This document shows, in pieces, positions 44,174 through 52,654 of a stretch of DNA of 64,000 nt. Each line of letters begins with the position of its first letter. The first letter of the stretch is position 1. Made by a program: the position numbers and the translations under genes. The DNA lies in contig CBIHOZ010000004.1 in the NCBI GenBank assembly GCA_966211525.1, positions 36,452-100,451 of the forward strand, given 5' to 3'. The stretch comes from Ohtaekwangia sp966211525. Its GTDB lineage: Bacteria > Bacteroidota > Bacteroidia > Cytophagales > Cyclobacteriaceae. Under the pieces are notes generated by a model. That model did not search any database, was not told the DNA's origin, and saw only the letters and a list, made by a program, of their open reading frames with translations.

Positions 44174-44860
44174 TTATACTAAGCCCTGACTTAGTATAGT
44201 CTCACATAGTGCCCAGTCCAAAGGGGAGTCTATATCTTGTGAGTATAGCTCATCCATAACGTACTTTTTCACTTTTTTAAATTCGTGAAGCGGTTGCCTT
44301 CGCAGTGATGAAACATTGATCATATATAGCGATCCGTTATAAAAATAGCTTGTTGGAGCATCTTGTCTTCTTTTGAACAGACCTGGCTTACTTTTTTGAA
44401 GAAACCCCTCCTGATCTTCTTCAAAAATATTAAAGTAAGGACTGTAAGGGCTCACCCCTACGGACACAACCATGTCCCAAGAATTATCATATAGCGCTTT
44501 GATATCCTGTAAATGTTGTGCTTTGCGAAAAGGTGACGTTGGTTGCATCAATAAAACGGAGTCATACCTGATTCCGTTCTTCTCATAAAAATCCAAGGCG
44601 TGTAGCAGCACCTCATAGCTACCTGCTGTATCTGTGGCTAATGCTTCTGGTCTGGTAAAAGGAACTTTTAAACCAGTTTCCTGAACGCAATCAATAATGT
44701 TATGAGAATCGGTAGAGACACATATGTTAGCATCATCCGTGAAAGTTCTTGCAGCTTTAATACTATGATGTATCAAAGGAACACCTCCCAATGGCTTTAT
44801 ATTTTTAAAGGGTATACCTTTGGAACCACCGCGTGCCGGTATAATTACTAAAGTTCTCAT
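44174..44860 (-). CDS. CMP-legionaminate/CMP-sialate synthetase (NeuA/LegF-like)
   Basis: This 228-residue cytidylyltransferase has VIIPARGGSKGIPFKNIKPLG (residues 5-25) with the NeuA signature, then TDSHNI, FTRPEALATD and LLMQPTSPFRKA. It would activate a nonulosonic acid with CTP. It shares one base with the PtmE-like gene and is clustered with LegG-, LegI- and LegB-like genes, which favours legionaminic-acid type over neuraminic acid. It is a typical family member, closer to NeuA than the homolog at 36183-36881. Confidence 0.92.
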   Translation of the reverse strand: MRTLVIIPARGGSKGIPFKNIKPLGGVPLIHHSIKAARTFTDDANICVSTDSHNIIDCVQETGLKVPFTRPEALATDTAGSYEVLLHALDFYEKNGIRYDSVLLMQPTSPFRKAQHLQDIKALYDNSWDMVVSVGVSPYSPYFNIFEEDQEGFLQKSKPGLFKRRQDAPTSYFYNGSLYMINVSSLRRQPLHEFKKVKKYVMDELYSQDIDSPLDWALCETILSQGLV

Positions 44861-45918
44861 TACAGCTCAAGGTGCTTAATATCCATCTGTGCTTTGAGGA
44901 AATCCTGCTGATTACCTATATCTAGCCAGTAGTTCAGTATCGGGAAGTTCACCACCTTTCGGCTTTTGCGTATCAGATCATCCATCAGATCAGTTGCATT
45001 ATACATGCCTTGTGCCGGAATAAGATCGCGAAGCTTCGACTTCAGCAGGTAAATCCCCGCATTGGAATAGTATACATAGGTAGGCTTTTCTTTGAGAGAA
45101 GTGACATGAAGATCATCACTCAGCTCCAACACCCCATAGGGTATATTAACGCTATATGGCACACTAGCCACGCACATATCTGCGTTGACTGACAAAAAGT
45201 GTTTATAGAAATCCTCGAAATCCAGTGTGGTAAGTATATCTGAATTCATTACCAGGATATGTTCATGTCGGATCTGTGGCGCCAAACGAAATGCTCCGAT
45301 TGTACCCAGCGGTTCATCCTCTTCAATATATTTTATCTTGACACCTTTTGACTTTCCATCTCCAAAGTAGTCCTGAATGTTTTTACCCAGATATTTAATG
45401 CTGATATAAAAATCCTCAACGCCATATTTGATAAGTCTGTCGATGTTGTGTTCAATAATAGGCTTATCCCCTACTTTCAACATTGGTTTAGGAGTAGCAT
45501 CGGTAAGCGGCCTTAATCGTTCGCCTCTACCACCTGCCATGATAAGGGCCGATATAGGAACAATAGCCTGTACTTGTTTCAGATCGATCAGTTTAATAAC
45601 GCGTTCCATTGTATCAAGCACCGGAAGCAGATGAATCTTAAGCCCCTTATATAGCTTTACTTCATCTGCATTGATCTGATCTTCACGAAGAAATTTAAAC
45701 TTCCGATTCATGTAAAGATTCACGTTCTCAGAGATTTCCCTACCTGACAACAAGCCTCTCCGTATATCACCATCGGTTATAGTACCTAAAAGTCTTCCTT
45801 CCTCGTTGATTATAAAAAGTGTACGACTATCTTTTGATGATAGTGCATCTAACTTTTGTAAAGCCTGGCGAGCGTTGCTTTTGTCGTCCAGTATATATTC
45901 TTTAAAATCAACAAACAT
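44860..45918 (-). CDS. ptmE: CBS-domain nucleotidyltransferase (PtmE-like, glucosamine-1-phosphate guanylyltransferase)
   Basis: This 352-residue protein has two N-terminal CBS domains (about 1-120, with LFIINEEGRLLGTITDGDIRR) and a nucleotidyltransferase domain starting at ALIMAGGRGERLRPLTDATPKPM. This is the layout of PtmE/LgmE, which makes GDP-glucosamine for the GDP-linked legionaminic acid pathway. Adjacent LegF, LegG, LegI and LegB support this. It is preferred over a mannose-1-phosphate guanylyltransferase because of the CBS pair and neighbours. The CBS domains may sense adenine or other nucleotides. Confidence 0.85.
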   Translation of the reverse strand: MFVDFKEYILDDKSNARQALQKLDALSSKDSRTLFIINEEGRLLGTITDGDIRRGLLSGREISENVNLYMNRKFKFLREDQINADEVKLYKGLKIHLLPVLDTMERVIKLIDLKQVQAIVPISALIMAGGRGERLRPLTDATPKPMLKVGDKPIIEHNIDRLIKYGVEDFYISIKYLGKNIQDYFGDGKSKGVKIKYIEEDEPLGTIGAFRLAPQIRHEHILVMNSDILTTLDFEDFYKHFLSVNADMCVASVPYSVNIPYGVLELSDDLHVTSLKEKPTYVYYSNAGIYLLKSKLRDLIPAQGMYNATDLMDDLIRKSRKVVNFPILNYWLDIGNQQDFLKAQMDIKHLEL

Positions 45919-45928
45919 AATCCTATGT

Positions 45929-47038
45929 CTAGTAAAATAATTGCTTTAACGAATTACATATCTTATCGGCAGAACCGTTCTGATAGTATATATTTTCACC
46001 TTTATAGTCTCCCTTCCCCGAGATTGATTCAACCGCTTTTAACATAGCTTCACTGGATACAGGAACGTTCACTACATTATCCGATTGCATTCTTCCCTTC
46101 TGGCGGTCTCCTACATTAATTACATATTTACCCAAGGATGCTGCTTCAATAATTCCACTGGATGTATTTCCCAATAGAAAAGCAGAATGATGTATCACTG
46201 AAAAATATCCCCTCGTACCAAGATTCTCGACCATCACTATATGGCGTTGACCTGACAACTTCGCGATAAATATATTTCGGACAGTAGCGCCCAATGTATC
46301 AGCGTTTGGCATTGTAATAACGATCTGAAACTGAGACAAAGCTATGAACGTCTTTACCAACTCATTCGCATACTCGGTATTCTCTGATACATTTACAGTT
46401 TCCGGGTGAAATGTTACCAGTATAGTGGGAGCAGTCATGTCAATGTTCCATTTGTTTTTAATCTCATCCTTCGATAAGAAAGCAATGTCTGCCAACGAGT
46501 CAAGACTCAACGCCCCTACATTATATATACGCTCGGGTTCATCAAGCATTTGTCCCAAACGTTCTGCATATGCTGCTGTCGAAGCAAAGTGACACCATGC
46601 AGCCTGCGAAATGGAATGCCTGAAAAAATTATCAATAGCACCCAGCGTTTTTTCACCACCATGCAAATGAGCAAACTTTATTCCGAAAGGAACACCAGCC
46701 GTTACTGCTGCGAACATTTCATAGCGATCGCCCAAACACAACACAATATCATATTGACTCGCATGCGTTCCCCAATACTGAGAGAACTTCATCATCGTTA
46801 GCGACATTGCCGTGGCAATGGCTTCGGGAGAATCACCAGTCAATAACGATTCGATCTTCGCATCGACCGGAAAACCTTCTGCTTCAATCGTCTTTAGAGT
46901 GTAACCGTGAAAAGGAGATAAATGACTTCCAAAGGCAATGATCCTCAAATTAAAGAATGAGTCGTTCTGCATCTTCTTCAAGAGAGGAAGATAGATTCCA
47001 AAATCTGCTCGTGAGCTCGTCAGAACGCCTACTCTCAT
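45929..47038 (-). CDS. Hydrolysing NDP-sugar 2-epimerase (NeuC/LegG-like)
   Basis: This 369-residue GT-B-fold epimerase starts MRVGVLTSSRADFGIY. It has CLGDRYEMFAA near 90-100, FAHLHGGEKTLGAIDNFFRH and the LLGNTSSGIIEAASLG motif near the end. It would convert a GDP- or UDP-linked diacetamido sugar to the free 2-epimer. The ATG at 47038 overlaps the LegI stop as ATGA; an earlier in-frame ATG at 47053 would overlap more. It belongs to the legionaminate-type cluster with LegB, LegI, LegF and PtmE. Confidence 0.92.
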   Translation of the reverse strand: MRVGVLTSSRADFGIYLPLLKKMQNDSFFNLRIIAFGSHLSPFHGYTLKTIEAEGFPVDAKIESLLTGDSPEAIATAMSLTMMKFSQYWGTHASQYDIVLCLGDRYEMFAAVTAGVPFGIKFAHLHGGEKTLGAIDNFFRHSISQAAWCHFASTAAYAERLGQMLDEPERIYNVGALSLDSLADIAFLSKDEIKNKWNIDMTAPTILVTFHPETVNVSENTEYANELVKTFIALSQFQIVITMPNADTLGATVRNIFIAKLSGQRHIVMVENLGTRGYFSVIHHSAFLLGNTSSGIIEAASLGKYVINVGDRQKGRMQSDNVVNVPVSSEAMLKAVESISGKGDYKGENIYYQNGSADKICNSLKQLFY

Positions 47039-48057
47039 TGGAAGTGCTGCCATGTTAATTTCTCACCTGCTGCTAGATTCTTCGACACTTTTTTCCCGAT
47101 AACAAGGTCGATTAACATGGGAGATATACCATCACCAGGTCGCTTCATAATGAGATCACCCTTCGACAATACATCGCCTTCCTTTTTATCAGTTGCTAAA
47201 TGTATACTCTTTCTTACCAGACTTTTATTCGGAGCCTCCGATGCCGAAGGGCGTTTCCTTCCATCACCTTGCAAGGCCAGTTCTACATTACGAATGGATT
47301 TTACCATGTGGGCCAATTCACTCGGCTCCAGTGACGCTTTATGATCAGGGCCTGGTAAATTACGATCGAGTGTAAAGTGCTTTTCAATTACTGTAGCTCC
47401 CAAAGCAACAGAAGCAATTGGAATTTCTATACCTAATGTGTGATCAGAATATCCAATGCGAACTTTGAATGCATCCCTGATCGAAAGCATAGCCCCCAGG
47501 TTTACATCTTCAAAAGGTGTAGGATATTGTGAGTTACAATGAAGAACCCCTATATCTTCGATTGGAACACCCGCAGCCGTTAATACATCCAGTGCCTGTT
47601 CAATCTCTCCCAGGGAAGACATACCTGTAGACAACAAAACCGGTTTCTTTTTTGAAGCGATATGTTGCAGGTACGGATAATTTGTAATCTCTCCCGATGG
47701 TACTTTAAAGAAATCTATCCCCAGGGAATCAAGGAAGTCGAGACTATCTTCATCGAAGCCGGTTGAAAGGAATTTGATGCCGGCTTTCGTTGCATATTCT
47801 TTTAGTATATAATGATCTTCTTCGCTTAACTCAAGCTTCTTAAGCATGCCATATTGCGAATCATCTCCATCGTTAATATTCTTTGCCTGGTAAGCAGCTT
47901 TCTTTGCTTCCGTACTTACAAGTTTATCAGCTTTAAAGGTCTGAAACTTCACATAGTCGGCACCTGCTGCCGCTGCCGCATCAATCAATTGCTTTGCCTT
48001 TGCTATTTCGCCATTATGATTAACTCCGGCCTCTGCTATAATAGTTACTCGACTCAC
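47035..48057 (-). CDS. Nonulosonic acid synthase (NeuB/LegI-like)
   Basis: This 340-residue synthase condenses a six-carbon sugar with phosphoenolpyruvate to a nine-carbon keto acid. The TIM barrel starts with IIAEAGVNHNG and has YVKFQTFKADKLVS, KVPSGEITNYPYL, VLHCNSQYPTPFEDVNL and EKHFTLDRNLPGPDHKAS. The C-terminal SAF (antifreeze-like) domain begins near residue 280. The start codon is GTG at 48057. Neighbours LegB, LegG, LegF and PtmE suggest legionaminic acid as product. Pseudaminate or sialate are less likely because PseB/PseC-like partners are absent. Confidence 0.92.
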   Translation of the reverse strand: MSRVTIIAEAGVNHNGEIAKAKQLIDAAAAAGADYVKFQTFKADKLVSTEAKKAAYQAKNINDGDDSQYGMLKKLELSEEDHYILKEYATKAGIKFLSTGFDEDSLDFLDSLGIDFFKVPSGEITNYPYLQHIASKKKPVLLSTGMSSLGEIEQALDVLTAAGVPIEDIGVLHCNSQYPTPFEDVNLGAMLSIRDAFKVRIGYSDHTLGIEIPIASVALGATVIEKHFTLDRNLPGPDHKASLEPSELAHMVKSIRNVELALQGDGRKRPSASEAPNKSLVRKSIHLATDKKEGDVLSKGDLIMKRPGDGISPMLIDLVIGKKVSKNLAAGEKLTWQHFQ

Positions 48058-48066
48058 AGTGTTATA

Positions 48067-49065
48067 TTAAAGATTATAGATATCAGATTTATATCCAGCT
48101 ATATTTTGTGGCTGACGGAACCATTCAATGGTCTCTTTCAGTCCGGCATCAAGTGTATACTTTGGCTTCCAATCAGTATACTGCATGAGTTTCTGATTGC
48201 TTCCAAACAATCTGAACACCTCGCTCTTCTCAGGTCTCAATCGTTGCTGATCCTCCTCGATTGTTATACTTGAACCAATCTGGCTTACCAGTTTACGAGC
48301 GAGGTCTCCGACTGAAATTTCTGATTGCGTAGCAATATTCACGTCATGGCCTACCAGTTCATCGCATTTCGCTATGGCTACAAAACCTTCAACCGTATCT
48401 TTCACATAAAGCAAATCGCGCGTAGGTGTAAGATCGCCAAGCTTTAATGATGATGCACCATTCAAAAGCTGCGTTATAATAGTAGGTATAACGGCCCTGG
48501 CAGATTGCCGGGGACCAAACGTATTGAAAGGACGTACAATTGTAATCGGCAGGTTAAAGCTTCTGTAAAAAGATTCAGCTATACAATCTGCACCGATTTT
48601 AGAGGCTGAGTACGGGGACTGTGGTTGACGAGGATGACGTTCGTCTATTGGTACATACTGCGCTGTACCATATACTTCAGAAGTTGAAGTAACCAGTACA
48701 CGTTTCGTATTAAGATCACGTGCGGCTTGTACTACGTTCAGAGTTCCCTTTACATTCGTATCAACATAGCTGTCCGGCGAATGATAGCTGAACGGTATAG
48801 CAATGAGCGCTGCTAAATGAAATACGACATCAACGCCTTGCATAGCCGTACGCACTCCGTTAGGATCGCGTATATCTCCGGCAAAAATCTCAAGTCTATT
48901 CTTTAGCTCTTTGGGAAAAGTATCAATCCATCCCCAACTGTTAAAAGAATTATAGTAAACAAAGGCTTTTACTTTGCAGCCTTCCTCAAGAAGCCGCTGT
49001 GTAAGGTGGCTTCCTATAAATCCATCAGCACCTGTAACTAATACAGTTTTATTTTTTAATTCCAT
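48067..49065 (-). CDS. legB: LegB-like NDP-sugar 4,6-dehydratase (SDR family)
   Basis: This 332-residue SDR enzyme has the NAD-binding GADGFIGSHL (12-21), YYNSFNSWGWIDTF near 37-50 (a typical LegB marker), TSTSEVYG and the catalytic YSASKIGAD. LegB converts GDP-N-acetylglucosamine to its 4-keto-6-deoxy form, the first committed step of the GDP-legionaminate route. It is the first gene of the legionaminate-type cluster, 9 bases before LegI and about 100 bases after the tyrosine kinase gene. Motifs and context agree well. Confidence 0.92.
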   Translation of the reverse strand: MELKNKTVLVTGADGFIGSHLTQRLLEEGCKVKAFVYYNSFNSWGWIDTFPKELKNRLEIFAGDIRDPNGVRTAMQGVDVVFHLAALIAIPFSYHSPDSYVDTNVKGTLNVVQAARDLNTKRVLVTSTSEVYGTAQYVPIDERHPRQPQSPYSASKIGADCIAESFYRSFNLPITIVRPFNTFGPRQSARAVIPTIITQLLNGASSLKLGDLTPTRDLLYVKDTVEGFVAIAKCDELVGHDVNIATQSEISVGDLARKLVSQIGSSITIEEDQQRLRPEKSEVFRLFGSNQKLMQYTDWKPKYTLDAGLKETIEWFRQPQNIAGYKSDIYNL

Positions 49066-49169
49066 GTGTCAATAAAATATTCGAGTAACCTAATATTCTT
49101 TGTTTCTTGGCATAAAGACTAAAGATTCATTTAGCTTAGTACTATCATTGTTCAAAAACTTACGCGAAT

Positions 49170-51593
49170 CTATTCCTGATAATAGTCATTACCATTTTTC
49201 TTTTTCTTACGGCCATAGTATCCTCCGTACTGATACCCCGCACCGTAGCCATAACCATAGCTATACCCTCCATAACCGTAACCAAGTCCTGATTTACGAA
49301 GGTCATTAAATAACACACTTACTCGAAGTAATCTTCCTGAGCTGTAGAATTCGTCAAATGATCTCAGCGCTTCCTTTGGCGTATAATCTTGTCGGATAAC
49401 AAAGAGCGTATGATTGACATATTTTGACAGGACAAACGCATCGGTAACCAAACTCAACGGAGGAGTGTCTATAATGACGTAATCAAACTTATCTCGTAAA
49501 TAGTTTACCAATTCTTCCATTGCCGGACGAAGAAGTAACTCGCTTGGATTGGGTGGCATCGGTCCGCTGGCGACCAGGAACAGACTATCAACAGATGATG
49601 CCTGGATGATCTCTTCCTTGCTTGCCATACCCGATAAATATTGGCTTAGCCCAATAGCATTATTCAAGCCTAGCTCATCATACAATTTAGGCTTTCGAAG
49701 ATCGGCCCCCACAATCACAGTTTTTTTACCTGCTAACGCATATACGGTAGCGAGATTAAGAGTAGTAAAGGATTTACCTTCTCCAGGAATAGAAGACGTC
49801 ACCATAAAAATCTGATGATCTTGATTTCCTGTAAAATAGTTAAGGTTAGACCTTAATGCCCGAAAAGACTCAGCCATCGAAGAACGTGGCTTGTTATATA
49901 CAATCAAAGCATCTGATGCCGGATTATGTCCTACAGCACCAATTACAGGGGCTGATGTCATATTTTCTATATCGTCCTTTGACTGTATTTTATTATTGAG
50001 AATCTCCAGTAATATAAATATAGATAACGGCACCAATAAACCTATACCAACACCCGTCATTAGATTCTGCATCGTTTTTGGAGATATAGCGCCACCTGCC
50101 ATCGGGGGATTTACTACAACAATATCTGACGTGGTCGATGCCATCGAGAGACCTGCCTCGGTCCTTTTCTGCAAGAGAAATATATACAGGTTTTCACGGA
50201 GTGAATAATTACGCTGTATACCAATCAATTCACGCTCTGTACTAGGTAGTTTGGCTAGTTGATCTTCTACTATTTTTATCTGATCGTTTATAAATTTGAT
50301 GTTAATCTTTTGAGTACTGCGACTATTTTCGATTGTCTTTAAAATATCATTTTTTAAGAACTGAATCCTCTTAAGTTTTTCCTGGTAGTTCGGGTTGTCT
50401 TCTAACCGCAGTACTCCTTTAGCTGAATTAGTTTTGTATAAATTAACCTGCCCTTGCTCCTCGATAAGGGATGTTATAAGCTTCGATATTATTTCGTCTG
50501 TGATACCAACACTCTGAGGAGTGAAAATACCTTCATACTGATTTTGTTCCAGCAGTTGCGATATATAGTTGAAGTAATTATCCAATAACCTGTATTGAAA
50601 TTTTTGATTTTCATAGTCCTGAAGTTTCAGGTATAGCCTATTTGTTTCTTCGGCAAGCTCTGTAATAACGTTCCTTCGCTTGAAGTCTTCAACCTGATCT
50701 TCGTAGTGCTCAAGGGAATCTCCGATAACTCCAAGTTGATTATCAAGGAACTGTATTGCACGTGCCACCATTTTATTTTTTTTTTCAACATCATAGTCCT
50801 GATAACGCTCGATAAATTTACTCAGAAAGTTGACTTCCTTTTGTATAACAGATCCATTGATCTCAAGATCAACCACAGATGATCCAGACATAGCCCATCC
50901 GATTTTCAATCGGCTGGAATACGACTTTGCTAATAATAACGGATCATTAAATCTCACGATTAGCGTTTTGTTTAGTAATTCAGAAACGTCTGCTTTCCGA
51001 CTTACACATAGACGGTAGCCATTTATTTTAACAGTGTCATTAAAATGCAATGAAGGAAATTCTTTTCCAGGCTGGTCATCATCAACTTTATATTGTAGCG
51101 AATAGGTATTCTGATTTATTACCTTGAAATAGAATGATCTACCATACGGGAGTTTTTCACCATTTGCAATGGCTTTGATAACTATAGGAAAGTTAGGCTC
51201 ATAATATTCTGTTGTTTTAATATCTCCTTCTCTAAAATAGGATACATCAAAACCCAGTTCCTCCACTACTTCTTGAAGCAGTGGATATGATTTCATTATA
51301 TAAATTTCGTTATAAAAATTTCGGTATTCAGAAACCAATTCATTGTTATACAAAAATTTGGCCCCAACGTTTTCCTCACTTTCACGAATTATGATCGATG
51401 CTTTAACCGGATATATACGCGTGCTATAACGGTTCATCAGATAAGCAACGCTAACACTGATGATAAGAGAGAGCAGTATAATATACCAATAGCGTATGGC
51501 ACGATCAGCAACTCTTTTAAAATTGATTTGAATCCCTTTGGAAGAAGTCGCAGGGGCTTCATTAATCTCTGGTATAGGAACCTGGGTATTCAA
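49170..51593 (-). CDS. Wzc-like polysaccharide co-polymerase and BY-type tyrosine kinase
   Basis: This 807-residue inner-membrane protein has a first helix near 35-54, a large periplasmic coiled-coil Wzz domain and a second helix near 510-533. The cytoplasmic kinase has Walker A SIPGEGKS (601-608), Walker A' VIVGADLRKP (626-635) and Walker B YVIIDTPP (705-712). The tail (769-807) is Gly-Tyr rich with 12 tyrosines, the expected autophosphorylation cluster, followed by KKKK. It would control chain length and export with the Wza protein just upstream. No ATG precedes the first helix, so a TTG at 51593 is the likely start. Confidence 0.93.
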   Translation of the reverse strand: MNTQVPIPEINEAPATSSKGIQINFKRVADRAIRYWYIILLSLIISVSVAYLMNRYSTRIYPVKASIIIRESEENVGAKFLYNNELVSEYRNFYNEIYIMKSYPLLQEVVEELGFDVSYFREGDIKTTEYYEPNFPIVIKAIANGEKLPYGRSFYFKVINQNTYSLQYKVDDDQPGKEFPSLHFNDTVKINGYRLCVSRKADVSELLNKTLIVRFNDPLLLAKSYSSRLKIGWAMSGSSVVDLEINGSVIQKEVNFLSKFIERYQDYDVEKKNKMVARAIQFLDNQLGVIGDSLEHYEDQVEDFKRRNVITELAEETNRLYLKLQDYENQKFQYRLLDNYFNYISQLLEQNQYEGIFTPQSVGITDEIISKLITSLIEEQGQVNLYKTNSAKGVLRLEDNPNYQEKLKRIQFLKNDILKTIENSRSTQKINIKFINDQIKIVEDQLAKLPSTERELIGIQRNYSLRENLYIFLLQKRTEAGLSMASTTSDIVVVNPPMAGGAISPKTMQNLMTGVGIGLLVPLSIFILLEILNNKIQSKDDIENMTSAPVIGAVGHNPASDALIVYNKPRSSMAESFRALRSNLNYFTGNQDHQIFMVTSSIPGEGKSFTTLNLATVYALAGKKTVIVGADLRKPKLYDELGLNNAIGLSQYLSGMASKEEIIQASSVDSLFLVASGPMPPNPSELLLRPAMEELVNYLRDKFDYVIIDTPPLSLVTDAFVLSKYVNHTLFVIRQDYTPKEALRSFDEFYSSGRLLRVSVLFNDLRKSGLGYGYGGYSYGYGYGAGYQYGGYYGRKKKKNGNDYYQE

Positions 51594-51597
51594 AGTT

Positions 51598-52401
51598 TTA
51601 TCGGGATAAAGTTACTATTAACACTATAAACGAAATGGTGGTAGTTATTATACCCAGGTTGTTCGTGAAATACCTTCTGAAAGGACGTTGTCTTAACGGA
51701 GGAACAATAATTACATCGTTTTGCTGGACAAAATAATAAGGAGATTCAACGTACTCCTCCTTTAGCAGATTAACATAGAATACTTTAGTACTATCTCCAC
51801 TTTGCCTTAATACTTTAACATGGCTTCGATCAGCTAATTCAGACAAACCACCGGCCAGGCCTATCGCTTCCATCATTGTCAGCCTGGTGTTTGTTGCCAA
51901 AACCGTCTGCTCATTATTTACTTCACCTAACACCGTATACCTAAAGTTTAACATTCTCACCCTGACAACGACATCAGGTAAAAACTGCAAAGCTCGCTTT
52001 TGAATAGAATCCTTGGCCTGAAATAGCGTTAATCCCGCCACTCTTATCTTTCCGAGCACCGCATAATCTATTTCTCCTTTGGTGTCAACCAGAATACCAT
52101 TCATCATAGCTCCAGAACTGCCACTCCCTCCACCGCTTCCACCTGAATTCACATTCAATTTTGACAAAAAATCAAAGGCGTCATTCTCTTTACTAAGTGT
52201 CTCAAATGTGATGCTTAATATATCGAGCGGCTGAATACGATATTCTCTTATCCTTAGAGTATGCGAACGTAAAATGGTGTCCTTAGGAATTTCGTCCCGG
52301 TGTTTCAGATCATCCTTTTGTAAGTAAACTATTTTCCTATTGGGAACACAGGCGCCTAATAACAGAACCAATGCGCCTAAAATCAGCCAAATTCGGGTCA
52401 T
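51598..52401 (-). CDS. Wza-like polysaccharide export lipoprotein
   Basis: This 267-residue protein starts at the ATG at 52401 (MTRIWLILGALVLLLGAC), a lipoprotein signal with lipobox LLGAC. The frame runs farther upstream but without family character. It has the polysaccharide-export (Poly_export) domain with YRIQPLDILSITF, a Gly/Ser-rich insert near 108-121, and SLBB-like segments with TVLGEVNNEQT. A last hydrophobic helix lies near the C-terminus. It would form the outer-membrane export pore with Wzc. It is the first gene of the glycan operon, 4 bases before the kinase gene. Confidence 0.9.
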   Translation of the reverse strand: MTRIWLILGALVLLLGACVPNRKIVYLQKDDLKHRDEIPKDTILRSHTLRIREYRIQPLDILSITFETLSKENDAFDFLSKLNVNSGGSGGGSGSSGAMMNGILVDTKGEIDYAVLGKIRVAGLTLFQAKDSIQKRALQFLPDVVVRVRMLNFRYTVLGEVNNEQTVLATNTRLTMMEAIGLAGGLSELADRSHVKVLRQSGDSTKVFYVNLLKEEYVESPYYFVQQNDVIIVPPLRQRPFRRYFTNNLGIITTTISFIVLIVTLSR

Positions 52402-52430
52402 TTCTTTGTTTTTGCCTTCTTTAAGGGGGG

Positions 52431-52460
52431 TAAATATACAGTTATTAAACCCAATTTCAA
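52431..52460 (-). promoter_or_regulatory. Candidate promoter of the glycan operon
   Basis: On the minus strand a TTG (52460-52458) is followed after 19 bases by TATATTTA (52438-52431), near the Bacteroidota promoter consensus, about 30 bases before the wza-like ATG. Three direct repeats of ATTGAA surround the TTG, so other registers are possible. Confidence 0.4.
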
Positions 52461-52581
52461 TTTCAATTCGTCCCTTGCAGCAACAATCTGTCTGCGCATC
52501 CCTCTCTTTGTCTTTAAGAGGGAACAAACATCGCCGAAGCCGACTGAACAAGAGTAGAGAAAATGATCGCGATAAAAGTAA

Positions 52582-52619
52582 AGAGAGTTCAAGGATACAT
52601 CTATATCCCTGAACTCTCC
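52582..52619 (-). terminator. Terminator after the DUF1573 gene
   Basis: GAGAGTTCAAGGA (52583-52595) pairs with TCCCTGAACTCTC (52606-52618) with one mismatch around an AT-rich loop. A T-rich stretch follows on the minus strand. It separates the DUF1573 transcript from the glycan operon. Confidence 0.75.
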
Positions 52620-52654
52620 TTTACAAATTTAAAATATTGGAAACGTTACCTTAA

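Noticed and set aside
44174..48057. Cluster read as N-acetylneuraminic (sialic) acid synthesis
   Set aside because: LegB-type dehydratase and the CBS-containing PtmE-like enzyme favour the GDP-linked legionaminate route, although the final sugar is not proven.
52402..52592. Short minus-strand frames upstream of the Wza-like gene, including its own upstream extension
   Set aside because: The lipoprotein signal starts at 52401, and the preceding region carries a promoter-like element and a terminator.
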